A program made the translations under genes and the position numbers. A stretch of 64,000 nucleotides of DNA, taken from Ensifer adhaerens (GTDB lineage Bacteria > Pseudomonadota > Alphaproteobacteria > Rhizobiales > Rhizobiaceae). Of the stretch, positions 33,911 to 43,153 are shown piece after piece (positions within the stretch are counted from its first letter, which is position 1; the number at the start of each line of letters is the position of its first letter). The stretch lies in contig NZ_LGAP01000003.1 in NCBI RefSeq assembly GCF_001270265.1, forward strand, positions 247,248-311,247, read 5' to 3'. The notes beneath the pieces were generated by a model. It was given only the letters and a program-made list of their open reading frames with translations. It was not told the DNA's origin and ran no database searches.

Positions 33911-34588
33911 TTGAAAACACAAATCTATACCATGCAGACAGTGACTGAGGCGCTTGCTGCAGCCGAAGCCGGCGTCGATTATCTCGGCGTCACGCCTTCG
34001 AACCGGGGTCTGCCCGGAGAGATCAGTAACGCCGCGGCGCGCGAAATTACCGATGCCCTCAAGGGGAAAGCGCAACGAGTGGCGCTGTCGGTTGAGAGTG
34101 ATCTCGAGGCGATCGCCGAGATGGTGGACGCGGTGCAGCCCGACGTGCTGCACCTGTGTGGCGACATCGAACTCGTGACCCCCGAGCATGTCAAAACGTT
34201 GCGCACCAAGCTGCTTGCAAAGTATCCCGACCTGCAGATCCTCCAGGCCATTCCGATGACGGGCCCCGAGGCACTCGATCACGCCGCAAGGTTCGAGCCG
34301 TTCGCGGACATCTTCATCCTGGATTCCGTCGCGGCCCATATCGGTGGTATTGGTGCGGCCGGCGTCACCCATGACTGGTCGCTCAGCCGCGAAATTGTCA
34401 AACGCAGCAAGCGACCGGTGATCCTGGCGGGCGGCCTCAAGCCGGAGAATGTCGCTGCAGCGATCGAGGCGGTTCGGCCCTGGGCGGTCGACTCACTCAC
34501 CCATACGAACCGCCCGCTTCCGGAAGGCGGCTTTCGCAAGGACATCGACAAGATTGCGGCCTTCGTGGCCGCGGCCAAGCACGCCTGA
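33911..34588 (+). CDS. Phosphoribosylanthranilate isomerase-like protein (TrpF family, atypical)
   Basis: A 225-residue TIM-barrel protein of the PRAI (TrpF) family. The C-terminal signatures FILDSVAAHIGGIGAAGVTHDW (with the likely catalytic Asp) and ILAGGLKPENVAAAIEAV are well kept. The N-terminal KICG motif of true TrpF is replaced by QIYT, so the catalytic Cys is missing, and the phosphate-site SSGVE is replaced by SLTHTN. It is therefore unlikely to act in tryptophan synthesis. The start is TTG at 33911, because the first strand would be lost with the ATG at 33932. It follows rpiR after 19 bases. An isomerase or epimerase for the transported sugar is a reasonable guess. Confidence 0.8.
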   Translation: MKTQIYTMQTVTEALAAAEAGVDYLGVTPSNRGLPGEISNAAAREITDALKGKAQRVALSVESDLEAIAEMVDAVQPDVLHLCGDIELVTPEHVKTLRTKLLAKYPDLQILQAIPMTGPEALDHAARFEPFADIFILDSVAAHIGGIGAAGVTHDWSLSREIVKRSKRPVILAGGLKPENVAAAIEAVRPWAVDSLTHTNRPLPEGGFRKDIDKIAAFVAAAKHA

Positions 34589-34717
34589 AGTTGAAGCCAG
34601 GCGCATTCCGGCGCGCAGCACCGCTGCGCGTCCTCGGGCCGCTTGGCTTGCGAATTCAACCGTACCGCACCCGACGGTGGCGTTCAGAGAGCGACGGATT
34701 GCCAAGGAGGTGGCCGT

Positions 34718-35449
34718 TCATCCGCGCGACATGGCCCTATCCAGGACCACCGACAGCAGCACATCGGCCCCAGCCGCAACGTCCTGGGGAGAGGCGTATT
34801 CCTGCGGATTGTGACTTATGCCATCACGGCAGGGAACAAAGATCATCACCGTCGGCATCCGTCGTGCCAGATGAAAGGCGTCGTGGCCCGCCCCGGACGC
34901 CATATCGTGCGCGGCAAAGCCGAGACGTTCGGCGCAGGACCTGACCAGGTTTGCGAGGTTCGTGTCGAACCGGACAACGGGCGAGTGCCAGCGAGGCGTG
35001 ACGTCTAGCCTTATTGCCGGGTAGTTGCGCGACAGGTCGCTGCAACCACGCATCAGCGCATCATGCATTGCTTCCAACTCGATTTCGTCGGGATGCCGCA
35101 GGTCGACCGTCATCTCTATACGGCCCGGCACGACATTGATGGATCTGGGAAGAGCTCGGATCTGCCCAATGGTGCACCGTGCCTGCGGATCGCGACCGCC
35201 GATCTCATGGACAAGGTCGATCATTCGCGCGTGCAACGGCACGGGATCTTTCCGCAGCCTCATCGGAACCGGTCCGGCATGGGTTTCCTCGCCATGCAGC
35301 GAGATTTCGTACCAGCGGATCCCCTGCCCGCCGGTTACGACGCCGATGGTCTTTCCGTTGTTTTCGAGAATGGGTCCCTGCTCGATGTGCAGCTCGACAT
35401 AGCAATAGTGCAAACCGATATCCGGCGTCGGCCTTGCGGCATCGCGCAT
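34718..35449 (-). pseudogene. M20-family amidase/carbamoylase, N-terminally truncated
   Basis: A 243-residue open frame that matches the C-terminal 60 percent of N-carbamoyl amino acid amidohydrolases and allantoate amidohydrolases (usual length about 410). It starts inside the family alignment shortly before YVELHIEQGPILENNGKTIG and ends normally with SHNPQEYASPQDVAAGADVLLSVV. The N-terminal metal-binding part is absent, and an in-frame stop lies upstream near 35485. The break is next to the divergent glutaminase gene, so a deletion or recombination removed the 5' end. It should be inactive. Confidence 0.8.
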
Positions 35450-35558
35450 TGGGATTTTTGCTCCACTTGTGAAAGTGGCAATTTCGTTCTACCTTCACAA
35501 TCACAGCAAGAATTCCTCAGGCCCGCCACAATTCGTCTCTGCGACAGGGGAGAAGTGC

Positions 35559-36556
35559 ATGGAGCTCTTGGATTCGTCTCGCGACAAGAACGCATATGTT
35601 TCGACTGGTCGCCTACCCCCCGCAGATGCAGTTTCTAGACTGGTGACTTCCGCACACGAGCGGTTCGCCGACGTTGATCTCGGCCACAACTCTCAAGTCT
35701 ATCCGGCGCTTGCGAACGTACCGAGCGATCTGTTCGGTATTTGTGTCGTGGGGCTCGACGGACGCATTTTCTCGGTCGGGGACGCCGAACATGAATTCAC
35801 GATCATGAGTGTTTCAAAGCCGTTTCTGTTCGCTTTGATTTGCGATGTGATCGGCGCGACCGGAGCCCGTGACCGACTTGGCGTCAATGCCACGGGTTAT
35901 GCGTTCAACTCTTTGACGGGCGTCGAACGAGATGTCGCGGGACGCACGAACCCCATGGTCAACGCCGGTGCAATCGCCACGACCAGCCTCGTTCCGGGAG
36001 AAAGTGTTGAGCCGGATGGCAATTCATTCTCCAGGGTTTATCCCGCTTTGCGGGCAAGGACCTCCGCGTGAACGAGGAGGTTTATGACTCGGCCTCGAAA
36101 ACCAACTCCAGAAACAGAAGCATCGCTTGGATGCTCCATAGCGTCGGGCGCATCTACTGCGATCCGACCGAAGCTGTGGAGCTTTACACGCGGCAATGCT
36201 CGCTGAATGTCAGTGCACGCGATCTCGCGGTCATGGGGGCGACGCTTGCCAACGGCGGCATCAACCCGGTGACCGGGGAGCAGGTCGTCAAGCAGGAGGT
36301 TTGCCACTACACCTTGGCCGTCATGCTGACAGCGGGCCTGTACGAAACTTCGGGCGATTGGCTCTATGAAATCGGCCTGCCCGGCAAGAGCGGGATCGGA
36401 GGCGGAATAGTGACGGTTTCACCCGGAAAAGGCGGATTGGGTACGTTCGCACCGCCTCTCGATGAAGCTGGCAATAGCGTCAAGGGACAACTCGTTGCGC
36501 AGTTCCTGTCGCAACGGCTGGGGCTTGATCTGCTGATTTCCTCTTCCGGCAGTTAA
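35559..36556 (+). pseudogene. glsA: Glutaminase A with a frameshift
   Basis: Glutaminase hydrolyses glutamine to glutamate and ammonia. The first part (35559 to about 36014) contains GHNSQVYPALANVPSDLFGI, the active-site SVSKPF (S-x-x-K) and GRTNPMVNAGAIATTSLVPG. The frame is then lost. From 36017 the +2 frame continues correctly as WQFILQGLSRFAGKDLRVNE and on to the normal C-terminus (GGIVTVSPGKGGLGTF) at 36556. One base is missing around 36012-36017. Without the shift the protein would be about 332 residues, close to family length. The ribosome site GGGGAGAAG precedes the ATG. Either a true mutation or a sequencing error. Confidence 0.85.
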
Positions 36557-36609
36557 CCGTCGCCAGGGGCACATCGCAATTTCGATCTGATTCACAAGGG
36601 AGCGAGACC

Positions 36610-38229
36610 ATGTCCACTGCCGCATCCGCGCCTGACACCGACATGGACGTTCGCGCTTCATGGGTTCCCATGATCGCGATCGCCTTTGGCCAAGCGATAA
36701 TGTCATTCAACGTCGCCTCGTTGCCGGTGGCATTGGGAGGGATGGTCGACAGTTTCGGTGTGGCGCCAACTGTGGTCGCCACGGGGATCGTTGCCTATTC
36801 TATGATCGTGGCAGGCTTCGTCATGCTCGGCGCAAAGCTCGTTCAACGCTTTGGCGCGTTGCAGGTATTTCGCATCGCCGTCGTCGTGTTCGGATCGGCA
36901 CAAATCCTCATGACGCTTAGTCCGAATGCCACGGCCATGATCACCGCACAGGGCCTTTGTGGCGCGGCGGGTGCTGTCATCGTTCCCGCCCTTGTCGCAC
37001 TGATTGCGGAAAACTATCGGGGTAGTCAGCAGGCTACGGCCCTTGGCACCTTGGGATCTGCCCGCGCGGGCGCCGGCGTGCTTGCGTTTTTGATCGGTGG
37101 CGTGCTCGGCACCTATATTGGCTGGAGGCCGGTCTTTGGCATCCTCGTCGTCGTCTCAGCCATCGTTCTTCTTCTGAGCTTCCGCCTAAAGCCGGATCAA
37201 GGCCGCCCCGAGGTAAAAATCGACATGATCGGCGTGCTGTTTGCGGCCAGTGCAATCGTTCTGATCAGCTTCGGATTTAACAACCTGAATGGTTGGGGCC
37301 TTGTCTTGGCAAGCCCAAACGCTCCCTTTGATATCCTTGGCGTTTCGCCAGCACCGGCCATGATTGTCATTGGCATTGTATTGGGGCAGGCCTTCTTCCT
37401 TTGGACCCGGCGTCGCGAAGCGTCAAACCGCACACCTCTGCTGCCACTCGAGGTGCTCGATTCTCCTCAGGAAAGGGCCGCCGTTTACGCGATGTTCTCA
37501 GTCGTCGCGCTTGAGGCCGCGCTTAATTTTTCCGTCCCACTCTATATACAGATCGTCCAGGGACGCTCACCGCTCGCGACTGCTGTCGCGATGTTGCCCT
37601 TCAACCTGACCGTCTTTTTTGCGGCGATGCTGATCGTTCGGTTCTATGACAGGATCACTCCAAGACAGATTGGGCGGTTCGGCTTTGCGGCCTGCGCGAT
37701 CGCGCTGTTGTGGCTCGCTTTTGTTGTGCGCAACGATTGGAGTTCCGGTCCCGTATTGTTGGGGCTCATCCTGTTCGGAGTTGGCCAAGGATCGCTGGTC
37801 ACTCTCTTGTTCAACGTGTTGGTGACGGCCTCGCCGAAGCAACTGGCCGGGGACGTTGGGTCTTTGAGGGGGACCACCAACAACCTCGCTGCCGCCGTGG
37901 GTACCGCCGTTTCCGGAGCTCTACTCGTAGGTCTCCTAAGCTCCGCGGTCATGCGTCAATTGGCGGCGAACCCAACGCTGCCGATCGAAATCCAGTCCCA
38001 GGTCAATCTCGATAGCATCACATTCGTTAGCAACGATCAGCTGGCATCGGTGATTCAAGCAACGACTGCCACGCCTGAGCAAAAGGCGGAGGCGTTGCGT
38101 ATCAATACCGAAGCAAGGCTTCTGGCCCTGAAGATCGGTTTTTTGATTATGGCCGGACTTGCGCTTCTGGCGTTGCTACCACCGGGTCGGCTTCCAAATT
38201 ATCGACCAGGGGAAATACCAGACAACTGA
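36610..38229 (+). CDS. MFS transporter, DHA2 (EmrB/QacA) drug-exporter type
   Basis: A 539-residue membrane protein with about 14 transmembrane helices. It starts after GGGAGCGAG and contains GLCGAAGAVIVPALVALIAENYRGSQQATALGTLGSARAGAGVLAFLIGG (about residues 115-165), which includes the motif C region typical of antiporters. The long loop near residues 465-505 before the last helix is seen in EmrB/QacA-type proteins. It lies 53 bases after the glutaminase gene; the export substrate is unknown. Confidence 0.88.
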   Translation: MSTAASAPDTDMDVRASWVPMIAIAFGQAIMSFNVASLPVALGGMVDSFGVAPTVVATGIVAYSMIVAGFVMLGAKLVQRFGALQVFRIAVVVFGSAQILMTLSPNATAMITAQGLCGAAGAVIVPALVALIAENYRGSQQATALGTLGSARAGAGVLAFLIGGVLGTYIGWRPVFGILVVVSAIVLLLSFRLKPDQGRPEVKIDMIGVLFAASAIVLISFGFNNLNGWGLVLASPNAPFDILGVSPAPAMIVIGIVLGQAFFLWTRRREASNRTPLLPLEVLDSPQERAAVYAMFSVVALEAALNFSVPLYIQIVQGRSPLATAVAMLPFNLTVFFAAMLIVRFYDRITPRQIGRFGFAACAIALLWLAFVVRNDWSSGPVLLGLILFGVGQGSLVTLLFNVLVTASPKQLAGDVGSLRGTTNNLAAAVGTAVSGALLVGLLSSAVMRQLAANPTLPIEIQSQVNLDSITFVSNDQLASVIQATTATPEQKAEALRINTEARLLALKIGFLIMAGLALLALLPPGRLPNYRPGEIPDN

Positions 38230-38297
38230 ACGCGCCCACCGGAAGCGTCGTCGCATCCGCGCTGGATGCAGTGGGGGCTCAGCAGTCCCTAGCTTAA

Positions 38298-38587
38298 TTA
38301 GGCGTTGTCCGCCCAGTTCTCGTGACCGTGCCGGACACGGACAATGAGAATATCGCCGTCAGCTCGACCCGTTAGACGACAAGATGGGCTTTGAACGGAT
38401 GGATGCGCATCGGCGGCGATAACTCTGAACGCTCGCGCGCCATGCGAGGACTAGCGGCAATCAGGACGAAAATACTGAAAAGCTAGTCATGATGCCGGCT
38501 GGCCTGAGCGGCTCCGAAGAGGCACACGCCTTCCTCGGCAATAGCGATAATGTCTTTTTCTGCAGCGAGGGAAAGGCGGAATCCCAT
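38298..38587 (-). pseudogene. parE: ParE/RelE-type toxin remnant
   Basis: Too broken to appear as an open frame. The ATG at 38587 overlaps the parD stop (TAATG). Translation gives MGFRLSLAAEKDIIAIAEEG, then LFGAAQASRHHD and a TAG. The same frame continues as LFSVFVLIAASPRMARERSE LSPPMRIHPFKAHLVV and a TAA. After a further shift near 38362 it reads DGDILIVRVRHGHENWADNA and the normal stop at 38298. The whole ParE fold can be followed, with two in-frame stops and one frameshift, so the toxin is dead. Confidence 0.85.
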
Positions 38588-38841
38588 TAACGATGGTCGC
38601 GCGGCGTTTCAGCCCGCGCCAATGCCGCAGCGAAAAGTTCGTCCTTCGAGCGATTACCGACCCCGCTTTTCAGGCCATCGTCGACAAAGCGCTGCATGAC
38701 GGCAATCTTGTCATTACGCTCCTGATCCCGACGAATGAGATCGCGCACATAGTCGCTGGCGTTTGCATAGCGGCCTGTGCGCGTTTGTGCTTCGACCCAG
38801 TCCTTCATCGGATCGGGCAACGATACGTTCATCGTGGCCAT
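38587..38841 (-). CDS. parD: ParD-type antitoxin
   Basis: An 84-residue ribbon-helix-helix antitoxin of the ParD/CC2985 type. The N-terminal MNVSLPDPMKDWVEAQTRTGRYANASDYVRDLIRRDQER (about residues 4-42) is the RHH DNA-binding domain; the tail binds toxin. The gene is intact, but its toxin partner, overlapping at the stop codon, is broken. It may persist as an autorepressor or as an anti-addiction antitoxin against related toxins (inference). Confidence 0.88.
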   Translation of the reverse strand: MATMNVSLPDPMKDWVEAQTRTGRYANASDYVRDLIRRDQERNDKIAVMQRFVDDGLKSGVGNRSKDELFAAALARAETPRDHR

Positions 38842-39315
38842 ATTCAGCCTCCATAGCTACCTCCACGATGACATAGTTTGCCAAAGTTTATCAAATATCT
38901 GGAATGCGCGCGGCGCTGCTGCCACGCGCTTTTGAGACGTGTAGTGGCACGACTTCGCACCAATTCGAGGATAAGGAGATTTCAGTGCGCAACAGCAAGA
39001 TCCCAAAAACCAGCCTGCCATACGCGGGCCGCGGTAGCGACAGGAGCCCGTTCGCGCGCTGCCTGACTGGTTAAAAGGCTCGCCGCAGGAAATTCAGCTT
39101 GAGCAGCCGGCGATCATCCGAGAACCGGGTCTGACCGCTCGATCGAGAGACATCGCTCGTTGCCGTTGGGAACACGGTCCCGCCTCCACGGCTCGCGCCG
39201 GCAAGCGTGCGATTTCGAGACGTTGCCCTGGGCGGCGGTCGGGCTTTCTTATCAGCGGTTCAAACCCCATTCGGATAGCCGATGAAGCCGATTGACCGCG
39301 TGCCTCACCCCACGC
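38842..39315. other. Intergenic region, 474 bases
   Basis: Holds the parD promoter at its left end. A very short frame with a good ribosome site (AAGGAG) and GTG start at 38985 encodes 29 residues and stops at 39074; I do not trust it as a gene. No repeats or family resemblance elsewhere. Confidence 0.4.
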
Positions 39316-39804
39316 TCAATAGTAGGGCGAAATGCACGCCTGTCGCGGACCGTAATAGGGCTGGAACGTGTTGTCGTAGGCCCTATAGGAACGGTAGCGC
39401 GCATAGCACCAGCGCGCATGTGCATTGCCGCCGTAGTAGACTTGGCGGGAATAGCGTGGCGCATAATAGCGTGGCGCATAGTAGCGCGGACGGTAGTAGG
39501 TCCGGCCGTAGTAGTCCGGCTCATAGTAACTGGGGCCATAATAGCTGGGGCCATAATACCTGGGCTGCGCCAGCAACCCGCCGATGACTGCACCGGCGGC
39601 AAGCCCACCCAGCGCCCAAGCCCAATCATCGCCGCCGTTATGACGATGTCCGCGGTAATACCCGCCGCGATATCGCCTGTACTGAACCAGCTGAGCTTGC
39701 GGCGCTTCAATCCTCGGCGCGGCAATTGCGGGAAACGCCATGGCCGGCGGAGCGCTTGTCAACGCCGTCGCCAGCGCCAGAGCAACGATTGCAAACCTTT
39801 TCAT
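39316..39804 (-). CDS. BA14K-like exported protein with Tyr-rich repeats
   Basis: A 162-residue secreted protein. A signal peptide (residues 1-23, ending PPAMA) is followed by a short membrane-like Gly/Ala segment ([17 protein letters not shown]) and a repeat region of YYGPSYY / YYAPRYY units (about residues 85-125). The C-terminus [29 protein letters not shown] resembles the BA14K motif of Brucella and rhizobia. BA14K proteins are cell-envelope proteins with lectin-like activity in Brucella. The start at 39804 ([12 protein letters not shown]) was chosen. A palindrome at 39851-39870 precedes it. Confidence 0.82.
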   Translation of the reverse strand: MKRFAIVALALATALTSAPPAMAFPAIAAPRIEAPQAQLVQYRRYRGGYYRGHRHNGGDDWAWALGGLAAGAVIGGLLAQPRYYGPSYYGPSYYEPDYYGRTYYRPRYYAPRYYAPRYSRQVYYGGNAHARWCYARYRSYRAYDNTFQPYYGPRQACISPYY

Positions 39805-39850
39805 TGGCTTCACCTTCCCTCTGCAGCGCCACACGTCGAATTCGGCGCGC

Positions 39851-39870
39851 AAAGGACACTGCAGTCCTTT
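39851..39870. promoter_or_regulatory. Palindrome upstream of the BA14K-like gene
   Basis: AAAGGAC-ACTGCA-GTCCTTT, seven-base perfect arms, 47 bases before the ATG. The AGGAC/GTCCT half-sites match those of the operator-like sites at 40953 and 44156, but the spacer is six rather than four bases. Confidence 0.5.
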
Positions 39871-40121
39871 AATCGCGGCGTAATTCTACCCTAAAATCGA
39901 ACGGGAGTTGAGGAATTATGCATTCGCAGGAAGGCATCCCCTTCCATGCTTCGAACGCGGGAGTGCCTGTCGTCTCGACGAACCCTCGATGATGTCCCTG
40001 CCGCTACAGGCGCGCCAGTTTGCTGGCCGACAGTTGCCGTTCGACCAGAAGCGGGAGGCACTTAAGATGGGCGATCGCCGGAAGGAAGCTGGCAACATCG
40101 CTTAAGCGCACGACCTTCACA

Positions 40122-40145
40122 GGCCCGGGGTCAACTTCCCGGGCC
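40122..40145. terminator. GC hairpin after the Gly-rich protein gene
   Basis: GGCCCGGG and CCCGGGCC are separated by eight bases, just beyond the stop of the minus-strand gene at 40171. No T-run follows, so termination is only possible. Confidence 0.45.
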
Positions 40146-40170
40146 CGCCGACTTGTCTGTTAACCGCCCG

Positions 40171-40830
40171 TCATTCGACGGTCGGCGGAGGAAGCGTATC
40201 GCGGATCTGATCGATCTTGCCGACCTCGGGCCCAACCCCGAGGATATCCTTGGCCTCGTCAAGCATATCGTCGGTCACGACACCATCTTTCGAGAAGCCG
40301 GCAAGCGCGTCGCGCAGGGCCTCGTCGCTGAGAGTCGGATCGCTTGGGATGGCGTCGACGCCGTTCTCAGCTTCGAATTCGGCATAGGCGATAGCGTAGG
40401 CAGAAACCGCGGCCATTCGGGGATCGTTCGAATTGATATAAGCGTGATAGTTGCGGTTCAGCGAGCGCAGCCCCGGGGTGCCGGCGCCAGCACCGACCGG
40501 GTCCACCTTGGCCAGCTTGTCAGCCTTGGCAGATTTTTTTGCTGTGTCCGGTGCCTTGTCACGTGTGAAGAACGATTTCAACGTCGACTTGTCGCTGGCC
40601 TTGCTCGACCGGGAGTCCTTGTTTGCGCGCGCGGTCTCCGATTTGCCATTGCTGGAACCTGAGCCCCCGCCATGGCTGCCGCCATTTCCGTTACCGCCCC
40701 CACCACCGGAATTGCCATGGCCGTCCTTGGCAAAGGCTGTGCCCGCCGCGCCGACCATCCCGCCCGCCGCGGGAACTACGGCCAAACTCAGCGCCACGAC
40801 GCTACGAGCGATTGCTTTCGTGAAAACCAT
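40171..40830 (-). CDS. Exported Gly/Asn-rich protein of unknown function
   Basis: A 219-residue protein. The signal peptide (about residues 1-33) ends in GTAFA, followed by KDGHGNSGGGGGNGNGGSHG, a flexible Gly/Asn segment, then a Lys/Ser-rich stretch (SSKASDKSTLKSFF). The C-terminal half (about 120-219) is folded-looking, with LRSLNRNYHAYINSNDPRMAAVSAYAIAYAEFE. I do not know the family. The start at 40830 (MVFTKAIARSV) has GAGGAG upstream. It diverges from the histidine kinase gene and has a GGACCAAGGTCC-type site 123 bases upstream. Confidence 0.75.
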   Translation of the reverse strand: MVFTKAIARSVVALSLAVVPAAGGMVGAAGTAFAKDGHGNSGGGGGNGNGGSHGGGSGSSNGKSETARANKDSRSSKASDKSTLKSFFTRDKAPDTAKKSAKADKLAKVDPVGAGAGTPGLRSLNRNYHAYINSNDPRMAAVSAYAIAYAEFEAENGVDAIPSDPTLSDEALRDALAGFSKDGVVTDDMLDEAKDILGVGPEVGKIDQIRDTLPPPTVE

Positions 40831-40952
40831 AAGAAACTCCTCTTCGAATACCCGCGGCGCCGAATCTGATGAAGGCCGCGCTTGTAGAGGAGTTGAACCT
40901 ATCTTGGGCAAAAGGGATCGGCTATGACCCCTGGACCATTGCGGCGGCCTAT

Positions 40953-40966
40953 AGGACCTTGGTCCT
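40953..40966. promoter_or_regulatory. Operator-like palindrome A (GGACC-TT-GGTCC)
   Basis: AGGACCTTGGTCCT lies between the Gly-rich gene (ATG 123 bases away) and the kinase gene (start 83 bases away). Related sites occur at 43684 and 44156. Probable target of the adjacent NarL-type regulator. Confidence 0.6.
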
Positions 40967-41048
40967 GTCGGGCAGGCAGTCAAAGGTCCGATAAAAATTG
41001 AGAACCGAACCACGGCATTGACCGGCCTGCCCAACCGGATAGGTTATC

Positions 41049-42500
41049 GTGGGTTTGTTGTACCACAGCGACGCTGGCGATCAGCGGTCGATCCCGGGAA
41101 ATTTCGTGCGCGCCAGCCAACTCATCAAAAATTGGAACGCCCGCTCGTTGGCAACACAGTTCTTGCTGATAGGCGGCCTTGTTGCGGCGTCTGCAATGGT
41201 GCTGGTCGGGGCGTTTGTTTCGCGCCTAATCGAGGAAGCCGTCACTCGAAACTCCGCCGCGACCACGGCCCTCTACGTGGACAGTGTGATCGCACCGTTG
41301 TTGCCCGACATGCAAAGCACCCAGGTCCTCGACGGCGCGGTGGCGCGCGCGCTGGACGAAACGCTTGGTCAAGGCGCTCTGGGAAACCGCCTCTTGTCCT
41401 TCCGTCTCTGGCGGGCAGACGGCACGGTTCTCTATTCAAGCGACGAGGCCCAGATTGGAAAACGGCTCGAGCTCAGCGACGAGCTGCGAACGGCGTTCTC
41501 CGGCAGCATGGTGGCGCTCTTCGATCAGGCAGGGGAGCAGTCAGACAAACGCCCAGCCGATATGCCCGTCCTTGAGATCTACAATCCGGTGCTGCAACCG
41601 TGGTCGGGAGAGGTCGTCGCCGTTTCTGAATTTCATGAAGTCTCCTATGATTTCCAGCACGGCTTGAGCCAGGCGCGCTTCTACAGCTGGTTGGCGGTTG
41701 CAGCCTTTACGCTGGCCTTTTTTGTGGTCCTCTCCGCGATCGTGCTGCGAGGCAGCCGGACGATTGAAAATCAGCGCCATGCACTCAAGGATCGGATCGC
41801 CGAGCTTTCAGCGTTGCTCGCTCAGAACGAAGCTCTGCGGGAACGGCTCCAGCGGGCCTCGCAACGCACGACGGCGCTCAACGAAAGCCACCTGCGCCGC
41901 ATCGGCGCTGATCTGCACGACGGGCCGGCGCAGTTGCTGGCGTTTGCATCCCTGCGACTCGACAGCGATGCTTTCACGAACCCGAAATCAGCACGCGCCG
42001 CACGCGAACGCATCATCGGCGAAATCAAGGAAAGTCTCGATGAAGCAATGCAGGAGATCCGGACGATCTGCAGCGGCCTCGTCCTGCCGCAGATCGAGAC
42101 GGCAACCTTGTCCGAGATCTTGAAACGGGTGGTTCACGCTCATCAGCAGCGAACGGGAACGGCCGTGAACCTGTCGGTTTTCGACCCGCCTGATCACCTG
42201 TCTCTATCCGCCAAGATCTGCATCTACCGCTTCGTGCAGGAAGCCCTCAACAATGCCTACCGCCATGGCGGCGGCGTCGGCCAGCGCGTCTCGCAATCGA
42301 CGAAGGGTGAGCAGGTGACGGTCGAGGTCGGGGACAACGGGCCCGGCTTCGACCCAGATCTCGTGCAGCCGACGGGCCTTGGTCTTGAGGGATTAAGGGA
42401 ACGCATCGAAAGCTTGGGCGGAACCTTCGAGATTAGCGTCTCCGCCTCCGGCACCGTTGTTCGTATGACAATCAGCACTGAGGAGACAAAAGCGGCATGA
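41049..42500 (+). CDS. Sensor histidine kinase, HisKA_3 (NarX/DegS) type
   Basis: A 483-residue membrane kinase. Transmembrane helices at about 36-57 and 212-233 flank a periplasmic sensor domain of about 150 residues. A coiled coil (about 240-275) leads to the HisKA_3 domain with phospho-His 290 in [13 protein letters not shown], and the HATPase domain carries [17 protein letters not shown] and [11 protein letters not shown]. The start shown is a GTG; another GTG at 41107 would also retain all domains. The stop overlaps the regulator gene in an ATGA. The stimulus is unknown. Confidence 0.92.
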   Translation: MGLLYHSDAGDQRSIPGNFVRASQLIKNWNARSLATQFLLIGGLVAASAMVLVGAFVSRLIEEAVTRNSAATTALYVDSVIAPLLPDMQSTQVLDGAVARALDETLGQGALGNRLLSFRLWRADGTVLYSSDEAQIGKRLELSDELRTAFSGSMVALFDQAGEQSDKRPADMPVLEIYNPVLQPWSGEVVAVSEFHEVSYDFQHGLSQARFYSWLAVAAFTLAFFVVLSAIVLRGSRTIENQRHALKDRIAELSALLAQNEALRERLQRASQRTTALNESHLRRIGADLHDGPAQLLAFASLRLDSDAFTNPKSARAARERIIGEIKESLDEAMQEIRTICSGLVLPQIETATLSEILKRVVHAHQQRTGTAVNLSVFDPPDHLSLSAKICIYRFVQEALNNAYRHGGGVGQRVSQSTKGEQVTVEVGDNGPGFDPDLVQPTGLGLEGLRERIESLGGTFEISVSASGTVVRMTISTEETKAA

Positions 42501-43153
42501 CGACAGCGATACGCGTGGCCGTGGTCGATGACCATCCCTTGTTTCGAGAGGGCGTAACAAGAAGCCTGCTGGAGATCGGCGGCTTCGAGATCGTTGCCGA
42601 GGGGAGTTCTAGGGATGATGCCCTGCTTATTGCCGAGAACTTGCGTCCTGATGTCTTGCTGCTGGACATCTCCATGCCCGGCGGCGGCTTGAACGCAATC
42701 CTCCCGATCCTCGAGTTGTCGCCATCGCAAAAGATCATCATGCTAACCGTTTCCGAAACCAGCGATGATGTCACCGCGGCCCTTGACCGGGGCGCGCTCG
42801 GATATGTGCTGAAGGGCGTAGGCGGTCGAGCGCTGGCGGACATCATTCGCAGCGTGGCCACGGGCGAAAGCTATGTCACTCCCGCGCTTTCAGCCAAACT
42901 TCTTTCCAACCGCGCACGCGGTCCAGCAAACCTGTCGGCCCTGGTCGCCAACCTGACCGCGCGCGAACATGAAGTGCTGCAGTTGGTGGCGGCGGGCATG
43001 AGCAACAAGCACGTCGCTCGGAAGCTCGACCTTCAGGAAAAGACAGTAAAGCACCATATGACGCAGATCATGGCCAAACTCGGTGTCACCAACCGGACTG
43101 AGGCAGCCATGGTACTGCGCGACGCCGTTGATTGGCGCCCCCTTACTGAATGA
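42497..43153 (+). CDS. NarL/FixJ-family response regulator
   Basis: A 218-residue regulator. The receiver domain has Asp 11-12 ([11 protein letters not shown]), phospho-Asp 57 in [11 protein letters not shown] and a conserved Lys near 105. The LuxR-type HTH spans about residues 152-205 ([36 protein letters not shown]). It is translated with the kinase through an ATGA overlap. Its 3' end overlaps the convergent Gly-rich protein gene by 11 bases. The palindromic sites at 40953, 43684 and 44156 are plausible targets. Confidence 0.93.
   Translation: MTTAIRVAVVDDHPLFREGVTRSLLEIGGFEIVAEGSSRDDALLIAENLRPDVLLLDISMPGGGLNAILPILELSPSQKIIMLTVSETSDDVTAALDRGALGYVLKGVGGRALADIIRSVATGESYVTPALSAKLLSNRARGPANLSALVANLTAREHEVLQLVAAGMSNKHVARKLDLQEKTVKHHMTQIMAKLGVTNRTEAAMVLRDAVDWRPLTE

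Larger units (their letters stand above)
39805..40170. other. Intergenic region, 366 bases
   Basis: Contains the palindrome at 39851-39870 near the BA14K-type gene and a GC hairpin at 40122-40145 near the end of the Gly-rich protein gene. A 65-codon frame at 39908-40105 has no family features and is considered spurious. Confidence 0.5.

Noticed and set aside
33911..34588. Annotation as true TrpF of tryptophan synthesis
   Set aside because: The catalytic Cys motif and the phosphate-site motif are replaced and the context is a sugar operon.
39440..39560. Direct repeats of about 15 bases
   Set aside because: They encode the Tyr-rich YYAPRYY/YYGPSYY units of the BA14K-like protein and need no separate explanation.
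39908..40105. 65-codon frame between BA14K-like and Gly-rich genes
   Set aside because: No ribosome site, no signal peptide, no family resemblance.
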